DNA of 64,000 bases from Allomuricauda ruestringensis DSM 13258 (GTDB lineage: Bacteria > Bacteroidota > Bacteroidia > Flavobacteriales > Flavobacteriaceae), in contig NC_015945.1 of assembly GCF_000224085.1 (NCBI RefSeq), forward strand, positions 3,340,501 through 3,404,500. Direction: 5' to 3'. How positions within the stretch are numbered: position 1 is the stretch's first letter; every line of letters starts with the position of its first letter. This document shows positions 16,833 through 24,692 of the stretch, one piece after another. The position numbers were made by a program, and so were the translations under genes. Under the pieces are notes generated by a model that ran no database searches, was not told the origin of the DNA, and saw only the letters and a program-made list of their open reading frames with translations.

Positions 16833-17324
16833 ATGAAAAGCAGAATTTTTCTATACCTATTTGTTTTTGCCGCATTGTTGGCCTTGTTTCAATATGTGAC
16901 AGGAAATAACATGCAAAAAGCATTGACCTCCGATGTTGAACAGTTACAGACCGAGGTGGAAGAACTTAAGGATTCCTTGCAAACCATGCACCTTAAAGTT
17001 CTTGATATGCAGTATTTTACTTTGGAAAACAATGATGATGCTCTTGCCTATTATGATCATTTGGATATAGAAAACCCATCACTCTACATTCAGGATAAGT
17101 TGCTGGAAACCAATGAACAAAAAGGAGATAATCCTTTAATTCCCTACGAAGGAATGGAAAGTGATTTTAAAATCAACAAAATAAAGGTACTCAACCATAA
17201 ATGGATTTTGGCCGATTTTTCCGACGGTAAATACTGGGGAGACCTCATTATAAAATATGAGCTAAAAGATGATTTGAGCGTAGACTTCACCTTGGCCGAA
17301 CATTTGCTTTATGCTCCGCAGTAA
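16833..17324 (+). CDS. Membrane-anchored coiled-coil protein, unknown function
   Basis: A 163-residue protein. An N-terminal hydrophobic segment (about 4-22, FLYLFVFAALLALFQYV) works as a membrane anchor or uncleaved signal, followed by a heptad-like coiled coil (about 30-55, DVEQLQTEVEELKDSLQTMH) and a small soluble domain with repeated aromatic residues (KYWGDLIIKYEL). Upstream in-frame codons from 16725 cross the intergenic repeat and are rejected; MKSRIF is the natural start. I do not recognise a family. Flanked by repeats on both sides, it appears to be a single-gene unit. Confidence 0.75.
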   Translation: MKSRIFLYLFVFAALLALFQYVTGNNMQKALTSDVEQLQTEVEELKDSLQTMHLKVLDMQYFTLENNDDALAYYDHLDIENPSLYIQDKLLETNEQKGDNPLIPYEGMESDFKINKIKVLNHKWILADFSDGKYWGDLIIKYELKDDLSVDFTLAEHLLYAPQ

Positions 17325-17340
17325 TTAATCCGTGCCAAAA

Positions 17341-17739
17341 GAGAAACAAGAACAGAGAAAATAGAACAAGGACAAAAGAATCAAGACTCAAGTTCGGAGT
17401 TCAGAGTTCAGAGTTACTGCGTACTGCACACTGCCTACTGCAAACTGACTCCCGACTTCAGACTTCGTGCTTCCGACCCAAAGACAAGTTCAAGAGCAAA
17501 CCTATTTGCGATGATTCGTGGAATTCGTGTCAAAAGGGAAAATAGAACAAGGACAAAAGAATCAAGAGACAAGAACCAAGACTCAAGTTCAGAGTTCGGA
17601 GTTACTAAGTTATTGGGTTACTGCCAGCTTCGTGCTTCGGACGTCCGACTTCGGCCCCCCAACAAGTTCAAAAAAAAGAGTTACTACCGACCGCGAAACT
17701 GACTCCAGACCTCGTGCATCAGACTTCCGACATCAAACA
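17341..17739. repeat. Low-complexity intergenic island B
   Basis: No gene is seen in this roughly 400-base gap. It consists of recurring words (GTTCAGAG, ACTGCGTACTGC, GACTTCGTGCTTC) and a near-duplicate with a 181-base period: the 29-bp run beginning AAAATAGAACAAGGAC occurs at 17358-17386 and 17539-17567. It shares the 19-bp word CAGAGTTACTGCGTACTGC with island A. Like island A it sits directly 3' of a minus-strand gene. Confidence 0.75.
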
Positions 17740-18399
17740 TCAAACATGTTCCTCCAACCATTTTTTAAAGGAAAAAAAGTTATGTTGGGAAACCCCATGC
17801 CCCACAGGAAACTCCTGATAAGTAGTCGGAATACCCAGATTTTCAAGGAATTCTGGTGAATTTTGGGCCCATTCCAAAGGAATTACTTGGTCTACTTGCC
17901 CATGCGATGTGTAAACATTTAGTTTACTATGATCTTTTTCAGCATAGCCGTTCACCAAAATATTTTCATTAATGTATCCACTGAGTGCAATCACGTTCTT
18001 CACTTTTTCCGGATACGACAAGGCAACCGCATAGCTTAAAATGGTTCCTTGACTAAATCCCAATAGCGTAATATTATCTTTGTCCAAATCGTATGCCTCA
18101 ATGGCTTCATCCATAAAAGCAACAATTTTCTCCCTAGACTCTTTGGCTTGTTCGTCATCGCTCCATTTGCCTTGTTCGGCATCAAAATTAATGGCATACC
18201 ATGCATGGCCAAATGGCTCAAGGTCATAAGGTGCTTTTACAGAAAAAACCATTAATTCCTCAGGGAGTTCAGATGCAAATGAAAAAAGGTCTTCCTCATT
18301 GCTGCCATAACCATGAAACATAAACAATGCTGGAACTTTTCCAGAGGCTTTGGATGAAGGTCGTAATAAATATGTTAGCGATAAGGGTTTTGAGGACAT
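17740..18399 (-). CDS. Alpha/beta hydrolase, carboxylesterase/phospholipase family
   Basis: A 219-residue cytoplasmic serine hydrolase of the bacterial carboxylesterase-2/lysophospholipase type. The oxyanion-hole region is MFHGYGSNEEDLF, the nucleophile elbow GFSQG has Ser116, and the rest of the triad is Asp170 (HGQVDQVIP) and His201 (FPVGHGVS). No signal peptide is present. It is the last gene of a minus-strand run, 9 bases after the small membrane protein, and probably shares its transcript with the dihydroorotase-like and BatA-like genes. The natural substrate is unknown. Confidence 0.9.
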   Translation of the reverse strand: MSSKPLSLTYLLRPSSKASGKVPALFMFHGYGSNEEDLFSFASELPEELMVFSVKAPYDLEPFGHAWYAINFDAEQGKWSDDEQAKESREKIVAFMDEAIEAYDLDKDNITLLGFSQGTILSYAVALSYPEKVKNVIALSGYINENILVNGYAEKDHSKLNVYTSHGQVDQVIPLEWAQNSPEFLENLGIPTTYQEFPVGHGVSQHNFFSFKKWLEEHV

Positions 18400-18408
18400 T
18401 ATTATAGT

Positions 18409-18732
18409 TTATGATATGAATGTGAACCATTTTTGAAAGTATTTTCCCAATACTGGTAATGGTTTTGTCTTTTCGTTCAGGGCTTGTAAAAAACCAAACA
18501 CCCAGATTACAATATAAAAAATATAGATGGGGATCGATAGATAAACCAACTCTGTATACGTTAGCAATATGGCCAAGACATGGAAAAGAATATGGATTCC
18601 AAACGCCTGCCGTATATGAAAACGGGCAAAGGTATTTTTGGGTTCAATGTTCATGGTGATGGCAATCAAACAGCCCACAATGGTAATATATGCTACTACT
18701 GCTGTGGTTTTTCCCGGTGTGGAATTACTCAT
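18409..18732 (-). CDS. Small integral membrane protein, DUF4870-like
   Basis: A 107-residue protein with three to four hydrophobic helices (AVVAYITIVGCLIAITM, AFGIHILFHVLAILLTY, SIPIYIFYIVIWVFGFL) and the motif FARFHIRQAFGI that resembles DUF4870/TIC20-like small membrane proteins. Its ATG overlaps the stop of the upstream dihydroorotase-like gene by one base (TAATG), so translation is probably coupled. Function unknown. Confidence 0.75.
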   Translation of the reverse strand: MSNSTPGKTTAVVAYITIVGCLIAITMNIEPKNTFARFHIRQAFGIHILFHVLAILLTYTELVYLSIPIYIFYIVIWVFGFLQALNEKTKPLPVLGKYFQKWFTFIS

Positions 18733-19985
18733 TATAAAATGCTTTGATCATTGTTGATGATTCCGTAAACTTTACCTTTTAATGTGGAACCTACGAACAT
18801 GCTATTCTTTGAGGTGGAAAGAATGTTCTTTGTCTCAAAAGTATATTCACCATCAGGATTGAACAGGGTTAAACATGCTTTGGAACCTTCTTTTAGGGCA
18901 GGAGGCACTATTTGGAACCGAGAACGTCCTTTGGTTAAAAAAGCAATGGTTTCTTCCAACTCAAAAATGGTGTTCAAACTTCCAAAAGCGGACTCTAGCC
19001 CAAGACTTCCACTTTTTGCATTATCAAATTCCACACGTTTGTGCTCAATATCCATCGGAATATGGTCTGTGGTCACAAAATCAATGGTTCCGTTTTTCAC
19101 CCCCTTGATCAATGTCTTACAATCCGATTTTGTCCGAAGGGGAGGTGACACCTTAAAATGGGTATCAAAACTCGTTAGGGTTTCATCCGAAAAGAATAGA
19201 TTATGAATGGCCACGCTGCACGTTACATCCAATCCCTTTTTCTTGGCCTCAGCGATAAGTTTTACCGAACCCCCTGAAGATATGGTCGGAATATGCAATT
19301 TACCTCCGGTATATTCCAAAATAAAAAGATCTCGTGCAACTTGCAGTTCTTCGGCCAAGGCAGGAATACCCTTTAGTCCCAATACGGTGGATACTTCGCC
19401 TTCGTGGGCCACACCTTTTCCTTTTATGTCGCCGTCCTGAGGAAAGGAATACACCAGTCCATCGAAATTTTGGGCGTACAACAATGCTATTTTTAATAGG
19501 TTGGGATTGGAAACCTGTTTTTTGAAATCGTAAAAGGCCACGGCCCCTGCATTCCTCATATCATAAAGCTCCGCAAGGTCAACGCCGTCGGCATTCTTGG
19601 TCAAGGTGCCCAAAGGATAAATTTTTGTAGCCTTACCTATTCCACGTTCTTTTAAAAATACCACATCGGAGCTGGTATCGGGCACGGGATTCGTGTTTGG
19701 GTTCAGCACAATATCGGTGAACCCACTTTTACCGGCTGTAAACAATCCGTTTGCAATGGTTTCCCGTTCCTCAAATCCTGGCTCACCAAAACTCACGCTG
19801 CTATCGAACCAACCGAGGGATACATGTAGATTATCCTTTTCTACCACCTTGGTATTGGCAGGAGCTTCCACAGAGGCACCAATCTTCTCGATGATTCCTT
19901 TTTTAATAAGGATATCCCTTTTCTTTAGGTGAAGTTCCTTGTTATCTGGGCATACGATTTTTGCAGACTTCAGCAGAATGTTCAT
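18732..19985 (-). CDS. Dihydroorotase-like protein with degenerate metal site
   Basis: A 417-residue amidohydrolase-superfamily protein aligned end to end with class I dihydroorotase (LGWFDSSVSFGEPG, ALAEELQVARDLFILEYTGG, DFVTTDHIPMD). Most zinc ligands are gone: the HxH motif is Ser63-Val-Ser65, the HCED position reads SFPQDG, the HVS histidine is replaced in LHIPTISSGG, and only the Asp of TTDH remains. This resembles the non-catalytic pseudo-dihydroorotases that pair with aspartate carbamoyltransferase in some bacteria, but no pyrB is nearby. It overlaps the BatA-like gene upstream by four bases and the small membrane gene downstream by one. A structural or regulatory role is inferred. Confidence 0.88.
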   Translation of the reverse strand: MNILLKSAKIVCPDNKELHLKKRDILIKKGIIEKIGASVEAPANTKVVEKDNLHVSLGWFDSSVSFGEPGFEERETIANGLFTAGKSGFTDIVLNPNTNPVPDTSSDVVFLKERGIGKATKIYPLGTLTKNADGVDLAELYDMRNAGAVAFYDFKKQVSNPNLLKIALLYAQNFDGLVYSFPQDGDIKGKGVAHEGEVSTVLGLKGIPALAEELQVARDLFILEYTGGKLHIPTISSGGSVKLIAEAKKKGLDVTCSVAIHNLFFSDETLTSFDTHFKVSPPLRTKSDCKTLIKGVKNGTIDFVTTDHIPMDIEHKRVEFDNAKSGSLGLESAFGSLNTIFELEETIAFLTKGRSRFQIVPPALKEGSKACLTLFNPDGEYTFETKNILSTSKNSMFVGSTLKGKVYGIINNDQSIL

Positions 19986-21904
19986 GTAACAAATTTTTGA
20001 ATGAGTACCTCAATAAGCGCCAGAAGCAACGCTAAAATAACAAACCATTTCCAATATGCGGTAATGTTGTTCTCCGCTTCCAGATATTCAAATAGTTCGG
20101 GAACGGAATCCATCGTGTTTACATTTTCCAATACTCCGATATCCAAATATTTGAGTTGACTTTCCGCTCTGGGGTAATTAAAACTTATATTTTGTAGCCT
20201 TTGTTCGTTTTGTAAAATGGAAAAAATGCCATCTTCGGTCGGATTTTGGTCAAAAGTGAGCCGCACCCGATTTGGGAAAGTTTGTTGTAGCGGAATAAAC
20301 TCATAACCTGCTTTGGAGGCCTCTAAAATATCGTCGTTGCCTATTTGAGCAGAAATATCCACCGTGGTTACTTCACCAAGGGTTTGATAGGGCTTTGGTG
20401 TTTGCAAACTGGATTGTGCCATATTATAAAAGGTGGGCACAATCAATGGCGAGTTGATAAAATTGGAGTTATCCAATGCTAAGGGAGCTGTATAAACATA
20501 TAGTCCGTCATCCCCGGACAAAAACGAATCCCCGCCTTCTAAGGACAAAGCTTTGGGCAAAGTAGTCTGTATTCTAAAATGCTCTTTTACGGATGGATAT
20601 TGAAAATTGGTCACTTCCTGTTCAAAAACGTTGCGGTACAATGGGTGATCAAAGGTGATGGTAGTCAATTGGGCATTGGATGTGATTTTCTCCGAAAATT
20701 GTGTTGGGGATAAACTGGACAAAAACGTATTGTATGTGGATAAATTACTGTTGATCGCAGGAACTATGATCAATGTGCCACCATCATTTTTAAAAGTACG
20801 CAAGATATTTTGAAGGCTACTTGGAATTGTAGCTAAATTATCCAGAATCACTACATTTTTATTATCCAAATTACTGTAATCCAGTTGATTCAAAGCATAT
20901 TTTTGAAAATCGAACTCGTCGCCCCGGAACAATCGGTTTAAATAATCGCTATCTGATTCACTAATGGCCAAAACTTTAATTTTTTCTTTGGAATTGATGT
21001 TGAAGTAAAACCGATTATCGTACCCCAATGCATTATCGATGATGCTCAAACGTCCGTTTAACTTTTCACTAGCTGGAATGGTAAATGCTACTTCTGCATC
21101 TCCATTTGATTTAAATTTTGCAGCAGTTTTGGCAATCAATTCCTCATCATTATAAAGAGAAATGGGCAAGGCATTATTCTCGTTCCCTCCAGAAAGAAAC
21201 ACTTTTAATTTGGCCTGTTCATTCAAACCATCATCCACAAAAACGGAATCAATCGATACATTTTGGATCTCTCGCGGCTGCATCGGAACAAAATGAGTCA
21301 CTAAAGTTGAATCCAAATCGGTATTTCCATCGGATAATCTTTCTTGAAAATCAGAAATTACAATCAAGTTTTTTATGCTACTATTGTTTTGGGAGAACAG
21401 ACTATTGGCCTTTAGGTCAATTTCGTTTAAGTTCAGTTGTTTGTAGGAGTAGGGGAGTGATAGCAACGAATTTTGAATGTCCGTTACGCGAACGTTATTG
21501 AATGTTTTTTCGTTAGTGAACAGACTGAACTCCGTATCCCCATCAATGTTTTTGATTAAATCCTGGACAGCTTTTTCCAAAAGTGAAATACCATTGTTCT
21601 TAGCTTGCATACTGAAAGAGTCGTCCAGATAAACAACGGTTTCCTTTTCTTGAAGCGCTGTTGTGGCCGAGGTAAACGGTTGCGCAAAAGCAATTATGAT
21701 GGCAGCCAACAATAAGAGACGGGTAAATAGCAGCAGCCATTTTTTTAGGGAATTACTTTTTCTGGACTCCGAAACCACTTTTTGTAGCATGGCCACATTG
21801 GTGAACGGGGTTTTGGTAAAGCGCCGTAACTGAAATAAATGGATTAAAATGGGTATGACTAGAAGAAAAAGTGCCCAAAGAATTTCTGGATGTTTAAACT
21901 GCAT
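19982..21904 (-). CDS. BatA-domain membrane protein with VWA-like domain
   Basis: A 640-residue inner-membrane protein. The N terminus (MQFKHPEILWALFLLVIPIL) is the BatA/aerotolerance-regulator segment with two membrane helices (about 5-25 and 55-75). A von Willebrand A-like domain follows with the MIDAS-type sequence VVYLDDSFSM and the strand LIVISDFQ. A long periplasmic-type region and a final membrane helix (WFVILALLLALIEVLI) complete it. ATG codons further upstream (to 21934) are rejected because the promoter -7 element lies between them and this start. The gene leads a tightly overlapping operon with the dihydroorotase-like gene, DUF4870-like protein and esterase. Confidence 0.87.
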   Translation of the reverse strand: MQFKHPEILWALFLLVIPILIHLFQLRRFTKTPFTNVAMLQKVVSESRKSNSLKKWLLLFTRLLLLAAIIIAFAQPFTSATTALQEKETVVYLDDSFSMQAKNNGISLLEKAVQDLIKNIDGDTEFSLFTNEKTFNNVRVTDIQNSLLSLPYSYKQLNLNEIDLKANSLFSQNNSSIKNLIVISDFQERLSDGNTDLDSTLVTHFVPMQPREIQNVSIDSVFVDDGLNEQAKLKVFLSGGNENNALPISLYNDEELIAKTAAKFKSNGDAEVAFTIPASEKLNGRLSIIDNALGYDNRFYFNINSKEKIKVLAISESDSDYLNRLFRGDEFDFQKYALNQLDYSNLDNKNVVILDNLATIPSSLQNILRTFKNDGGTLIIVPAINSNLSTYNTFLSSLSPTQFSEKITSNAQLTTITFDHPLYRNVFEQEVTNFQYPSVKEHFRIQTTLPKALSLEGGDSFLSGDDGLYVYTAPLALDNSNFINSPLIVPTFYNMAQSSLQTPKPYQTLGEVTTVDISAQIGNDDILEASKAGYEFIPLQQTFPNRVRLTFDQNPTEDGIFSILQNEQRLQNISFNYPRAESQLKYLDIGVLENVNTMDSVPELFEYLEAENNITAYWKWFVILALLLALIEVLIQKFVT

Positions 21905-21921
21905 TCCCAACATTGCTTGAT

Positions 21922-21954
21922 CAAAGATAGGCATTAAAACATTCTGATTTCAAA
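21922..21954 (-). promoter_or_regulatory. Promoter of the BatA-like operon
   Basis: On the minus strand TTTG (21954-21951), 21 bases, then TATCTTTG (21929-21922) match the Bacteroidota TTTG/TAnnTTTG promoter. The -7 ends 17 bases before the ATG at 21904 and so supports that start. Confidence 0.75.
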
Positions 21955-22031
21955 CTTCATTTGTAATGTACCGTTAACAACTCACAATTTATCTTTGACA
22001 TGAATTTCACAAATATGTCAAATATTATAAA

Positions 22032-22060
22032 TTGTCATTTCGAGCGCAGCCGAGAAATCT
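22032..22060. repeat. Single arm of the GAGCGCAGTCGA repeat family
   Basis: TTGTCATTTCGAGCGCAGCC matches one arm of the dyads at 13985 and 16563. No good partner arm is seen. A short open frame through it (CHFERSREI) is repeat-derived and is not a gene. Confidence 0.6.
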
Positions 22061-22117
22061 TCAACTCATTGACACGAATTCCACTAAGTTTCACAAATCG
22101 AATATTGAAATTAAGGT

Positions 22118-23125
22118 CTAACAAAAAAAGAAGTAATCCTGCATGGGCAACTGCCCCAATTCTGAAAAATATGCTCGAATTTCTTTTTGGGCTTCTTCAT
22201 TGGCAACGGTAATAATACTTTGCGGATTGTCCAGTTCTTGTAATGCCTCAAAGTGGACAAGTTCTTTATCATAGATTTTTTTGCCGATTTTCTTTGGGTT
22301 GTCGCACAGCCAAACAAAATCAAGACCTCGTTTTTTCAACCCTTTTGCAATCTTCTTCCCTTTAAATCCAGCTCCCCAAACTACCAAGGTGCGGGTTGCA
22401 TCGTAATTCAACCTTAAAAAATAATGGAGTTTGATGTCTAAAAAATAGTTTTGTGCGTAATGCTCATGGGTACGGGAGGTTCGGGTATCGTAGTCACGCC
22501 AAAGGTGTAGCACCTTTTTGCAGGGAATAATTTTAAATCCATGTTCATAAAATCGAAAGGTTAGGTCGTAATCTTCTGGGTAACGGTTGGGTTGAAAACC
22601 ATCGCACTTATCAAAATCTTCTCGGTGAACCATCCAGCAAGGGGAGGGAATTACGCACTCCTTATAAATTTCATCATAATTATTGCCAGTTGATGTTAAT
22701 TGGTTCAACCATGTCTCATACCGCTCATAACCATTGCTAATGCCTCGGTTAGAAAAATATTTTACTTGTCCAACAGCGATATGTCCAATACCGTTTTCAA
22801 CTAAAGCATTTACCATTACCTCCAATCTGATAGGCTTCATGATGTCATCCGAATCCATGCGGGTCACAAAGCTTCCACTACTTTGGGCATAGGCCGTTTG
22901 GAGCGCAGGAATAATCCCCGTGCCTTTGTTTTGGAAGACTTTTATACGATTATCTTTTTTGGAGTAGGCGGAGAGGAGCTCAAAACTCTTATCGGTAGAA
23001 TGGTCATTAACGGCCAGAATTTCCCAATAGGCATAGGTTTGATTCAAAATGGAATCCAAGCATTCTGGAAGAAAATGTGCAGTGTTTTTAAAAGGAATGA
23101 TGATGCTAACCTTGCCGTTTTGCAT
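22118..23125 (-). CDS. Glycosyltransferase family 2 with C-terminal Rossmann-like domain
   Basis: A 335-residue enzyme. The GT-A domain (about 1-225) starts KVSIIIPFKNTAHFLPECLD, has NDHSTD and the metal-binding RMDSDD, and shows the acceptor-side PEDYDLTFRFYEHG. A second domain (about 245-335) has the nucleotide-binding-like VVWGAGFKGKKIAKGLKKRG and later SIITVANEEA, which suggests a Rossmann-like fold fused to the transferase. The sugar donor and acceptor cannot be read from the sequence; surface polysaccharide synthesis is likely. It is 32 bases downstream of the unknown 131-residue gene on the same strand. Confidence 0.9.
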   Translation of the reverse strand: MQNGKVSIIIPFKNTAHFLPECLDSILNQTYAYWEILAVNDHSTDKSFELLSAYSKKDNRIKVFQNKGTGIIPALQTAYAQSSGSFVTRMDSDDIMKPIRLEVMVNALVENGIGHIAVGQVKYFSNRGISNGYERYETWLNQLTSTGNNYDEIYKECVIPSPCWMVHREDFDKCDGFQPNRYPEDYDLTFRFYEHGFKIIPCKKVLHLWRDYDTRTSRTHEHYAQNYFLDIKLHYFLRLNYDATRTLVVWGAGFKGKKIAKGLKKRGLDFVWLCDNPKKIGKKIYDKELVHFEALQELDNPQSIITVANEEAQKEIRAYFSELGQLPMQDYFFFC

Positions 23126-23157
23126 GTTGTAAGGTAACTAATTTAAGACAAGTAATT

Positions 23158-23553
23158 TTAGTTGAACGGGAGTAGGTCGGGTTCCAAATAGGTTGTTTTT
23201 GCCTTTGGGTCGGCAATAACATCTTTGCCATAATGTTGGAACAGTAATTCTTTGAACGAGGTGATCAGTCTAGGAAATTCGGTTATAAATTCTTCAAAAT
23301 TGGTTGCGTTCGATTTTTGCTTGAAATGATGCACCACTTTTACAGCGGCCACAGTCAAGGTTGTGTGAAATTTTGTACCATCTCCATGTAGCTTATCAAA
23401 ATTTTGAATGGCCTTACACGTTTTGGAAATAGCAGTCTCCTCATCAAACTGATTTAAATAAATCCAAGCTAGTTTGATATGCGCTGCGTGATTGAATTGA
23501 CTTGGTGGAAAACTCCCATTTTCAAAAGCATGGACAAACTTATTGTTGTTCAT
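23158..23553 (-). CDS. Uncharacterised protein with FNHAAHIKLAW motif
   Basis: A 131-residue soluble protein starting MNNNKFVHAFENGSFPPSQF. A conserved-looking histidine pair lies in FNHAAHIKLAWIYL, followed by helical segments (TLTVAAVKVVHHFKQK) and a C-terminal YLEPDLLPF. It lacks signal and membrane segments. The start is set one base after the stop of the SGNH hydrolase gene; a longer frame from 23613 would overlap that gene by about 60 bases and is less likely. I do not recognise a function, though the paired histidines could bind metal. Confidence 0.7.
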   Translation of the reverse strand: MNNNKFVHAFENGSFPPSQFNHAAHIKLAWIYLNQFDEETAISKTCKAIQNFDKLHGDGTKFHTTLTVAAVKVVHHFKQKSNATNFEEFITEFPRLITSFKELLFQHYGKDVIADPKAKTTYLEPDLLPFN

Positions 23554-23554
23554 T

Positions 23555-24250
23555 TTACTTGGTATTAAGAACCTTTTTGATGGCTTCTCGCACCATTTCC
23601 TCCATAATTTCATAGCCCACTTTGGTCACATGTACTTCGTCCGTGGTCAATTCGGATGGCAGTCCATTCCTATCATCGGCCATTTCAGAAAAATAATCTA
23701 GGTAAATAACTCCTTGGGCTTCTGTCATAGCCTTGAGCATGTTATTGAGCTTTGGTATTTTAATGTTCGGCTCCAAACCTGGACGCCACGGGTAATCGTA
23801 AGCAGGCAGTACGGAACAAACTATTGGTTTAATGCCGTTTGCTTTTGCCAGTTCTACCATGGAAAGGATATTATAGTGTATTTGTTTCAGCGTCATGGGG
23901 CCTGTATTGCCCGCAATATCGTTGGTACCGGCTAAAATCACCACTGCTTTTGGATTTAGGTCAATAACGTCTTGTCTAAAACGTAGCAACATCTGTGGCG
24001 TGGTCTGTCCGCCGATGCCACGGTTTATAAAAGGGTGGTTCTTAAAAAACTCAGGATGGGCATCTTCCCACATTTCGGTAATGGAGTTGCCCATGAATAC
24101 TACACGGTTTTCTCCTTCTGAAGGCGGAGGGAGTTCAGCATTGGCGTTTTTATACTTTTCCAAATTGGGCCAATCTTGGGCATTGATTTTAGAAGTGCCC
24201 ATCAATCCTAAAAAAGAAAGCATCATCCAGAGTATGGTTTGTTTTTTCAC
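23555..24250 (-). CDS. Secreted SGNH/GDSL-family hydrolase
   Basis: A 231-residue esterase/lipase-like enzyme with a signal peptide (about 1-24, ending INAQ). SGNH blocks are intact: block I VVFMGNSIT with nucleophile Ser56, block II RGIGGQT with Gly, block III LAGTND with Asn110, and block V DEVH near the C terminus with Asp and His. Related proteins often act on platelet-activating-factor-like or carbohydrate acetyl esters. The start codon is GTG. One base separates it from the next gene. Substrate unknown. Confidence 0.9.
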   Translation of the reverse strand: MKKQTILWMMLSFLGLMGTSKINAQDWPNLEKYKNANAELPPPSEGENRVVFMGNSITEMWEDAHPEFFKNHPFINRGIGGQTTPQMLLRFRQDVIDLNPKAVVILAGTNDIAGNTGPMTLKQIHYNILSMVELAKANGIKPIVCSVLPAYDYPWRPGLEPNIKIPKLNNMLKAMTEAQGVIYLDYFSEMADDRNGLPSELTTDEVHVTKVGYEIMEEMVREAIKKVLNTK

Positions 24251-24282
24251 TTTATGCGGTTTTTGCTAAAAATAGAAAATTA

Positions 24283-24552
24283 TCATTGTACAAATAGCAA
24301 ATACATCACAAAAAACAGTAGAACGGTTGCTATAAAGGCATAAAACATCTGCCGTTTTTCTTTTTCTTTTTGGATAAACATTTTTTTACGGATTCGAGCT
24401 ACGTCTCGTCGGGTAGATTTTTTGAAATGTAATTTTGTGACGTTTTTTTTGCCGTAGACATCATCTTTAGAAGCTAACTTTCTTTTTTTTAGCATGCTTC
24501 GATTGGCCTTTAAGCTTTTTATGGCATGCATCATACTTCCTTCACCTCCCAT
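24283..24552 (-). CDS. Small basic single-pass membrane protein
   Basis: An 89-residue protein: a highly basic N-terminal two thirds (LKANRSMLKKRKLASKDD, then STRRDVARIRKKMFIQKEKE) and one C-terminal membrane helix (FYAFIATVLLFFVMYLLFV). It would sit with its basic part in the cytoplasm. ATG codons at positions 7 and 8 are alternative starts. The 33 bases to the SGNH gene suggest a shared transcript. Similar small proteins recur in flavobacteria, but I know no function. Confidence 0.75.
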   Translation of the reverse strand: MGGEGSMMHAIKSLKANRSMLKKRKLASKDDVYGKKNVTKLHFKKSTRRDVARIRKKMFIQKEKEKRQMFYAFIATVLLFFVMYLLFVQ

Positions 24553-24634
24553 AATTGATATATTTTACCATATAAGTATGATTAATTACATTTTTGTTAC
24601 ACAAAAGGCTACTTTGTAGATTTTTATTCAACAA

Positions 24635-24669
24635 AAAAGCGGTATAACTTAAAATGTCCTACCGCTTTT
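24635..24669 (-). terminator. Terminator of the S10 peptidase gene
   Basis: Stem AAAAGCGGTA / TACCGCTTTT with a 15-base loop; on the minus strand it is followed by a T-run. It lies 24 bases beyond the S10 peptidase stop. Confidence 0.85.
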
Positions 24670-24692
24670 GTAAACTATAAATATTATTTGAA

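Noticed and set aside
22000-22212. 70-codon plus-strand frame antisense to the glycosyltransferase end
   Set aside because: Its N-terminal part is the repeat arm (CHFERSREI) and the rest is antisense to a well-supported gene, although a TATCTTTG lies just upstream at 21990.
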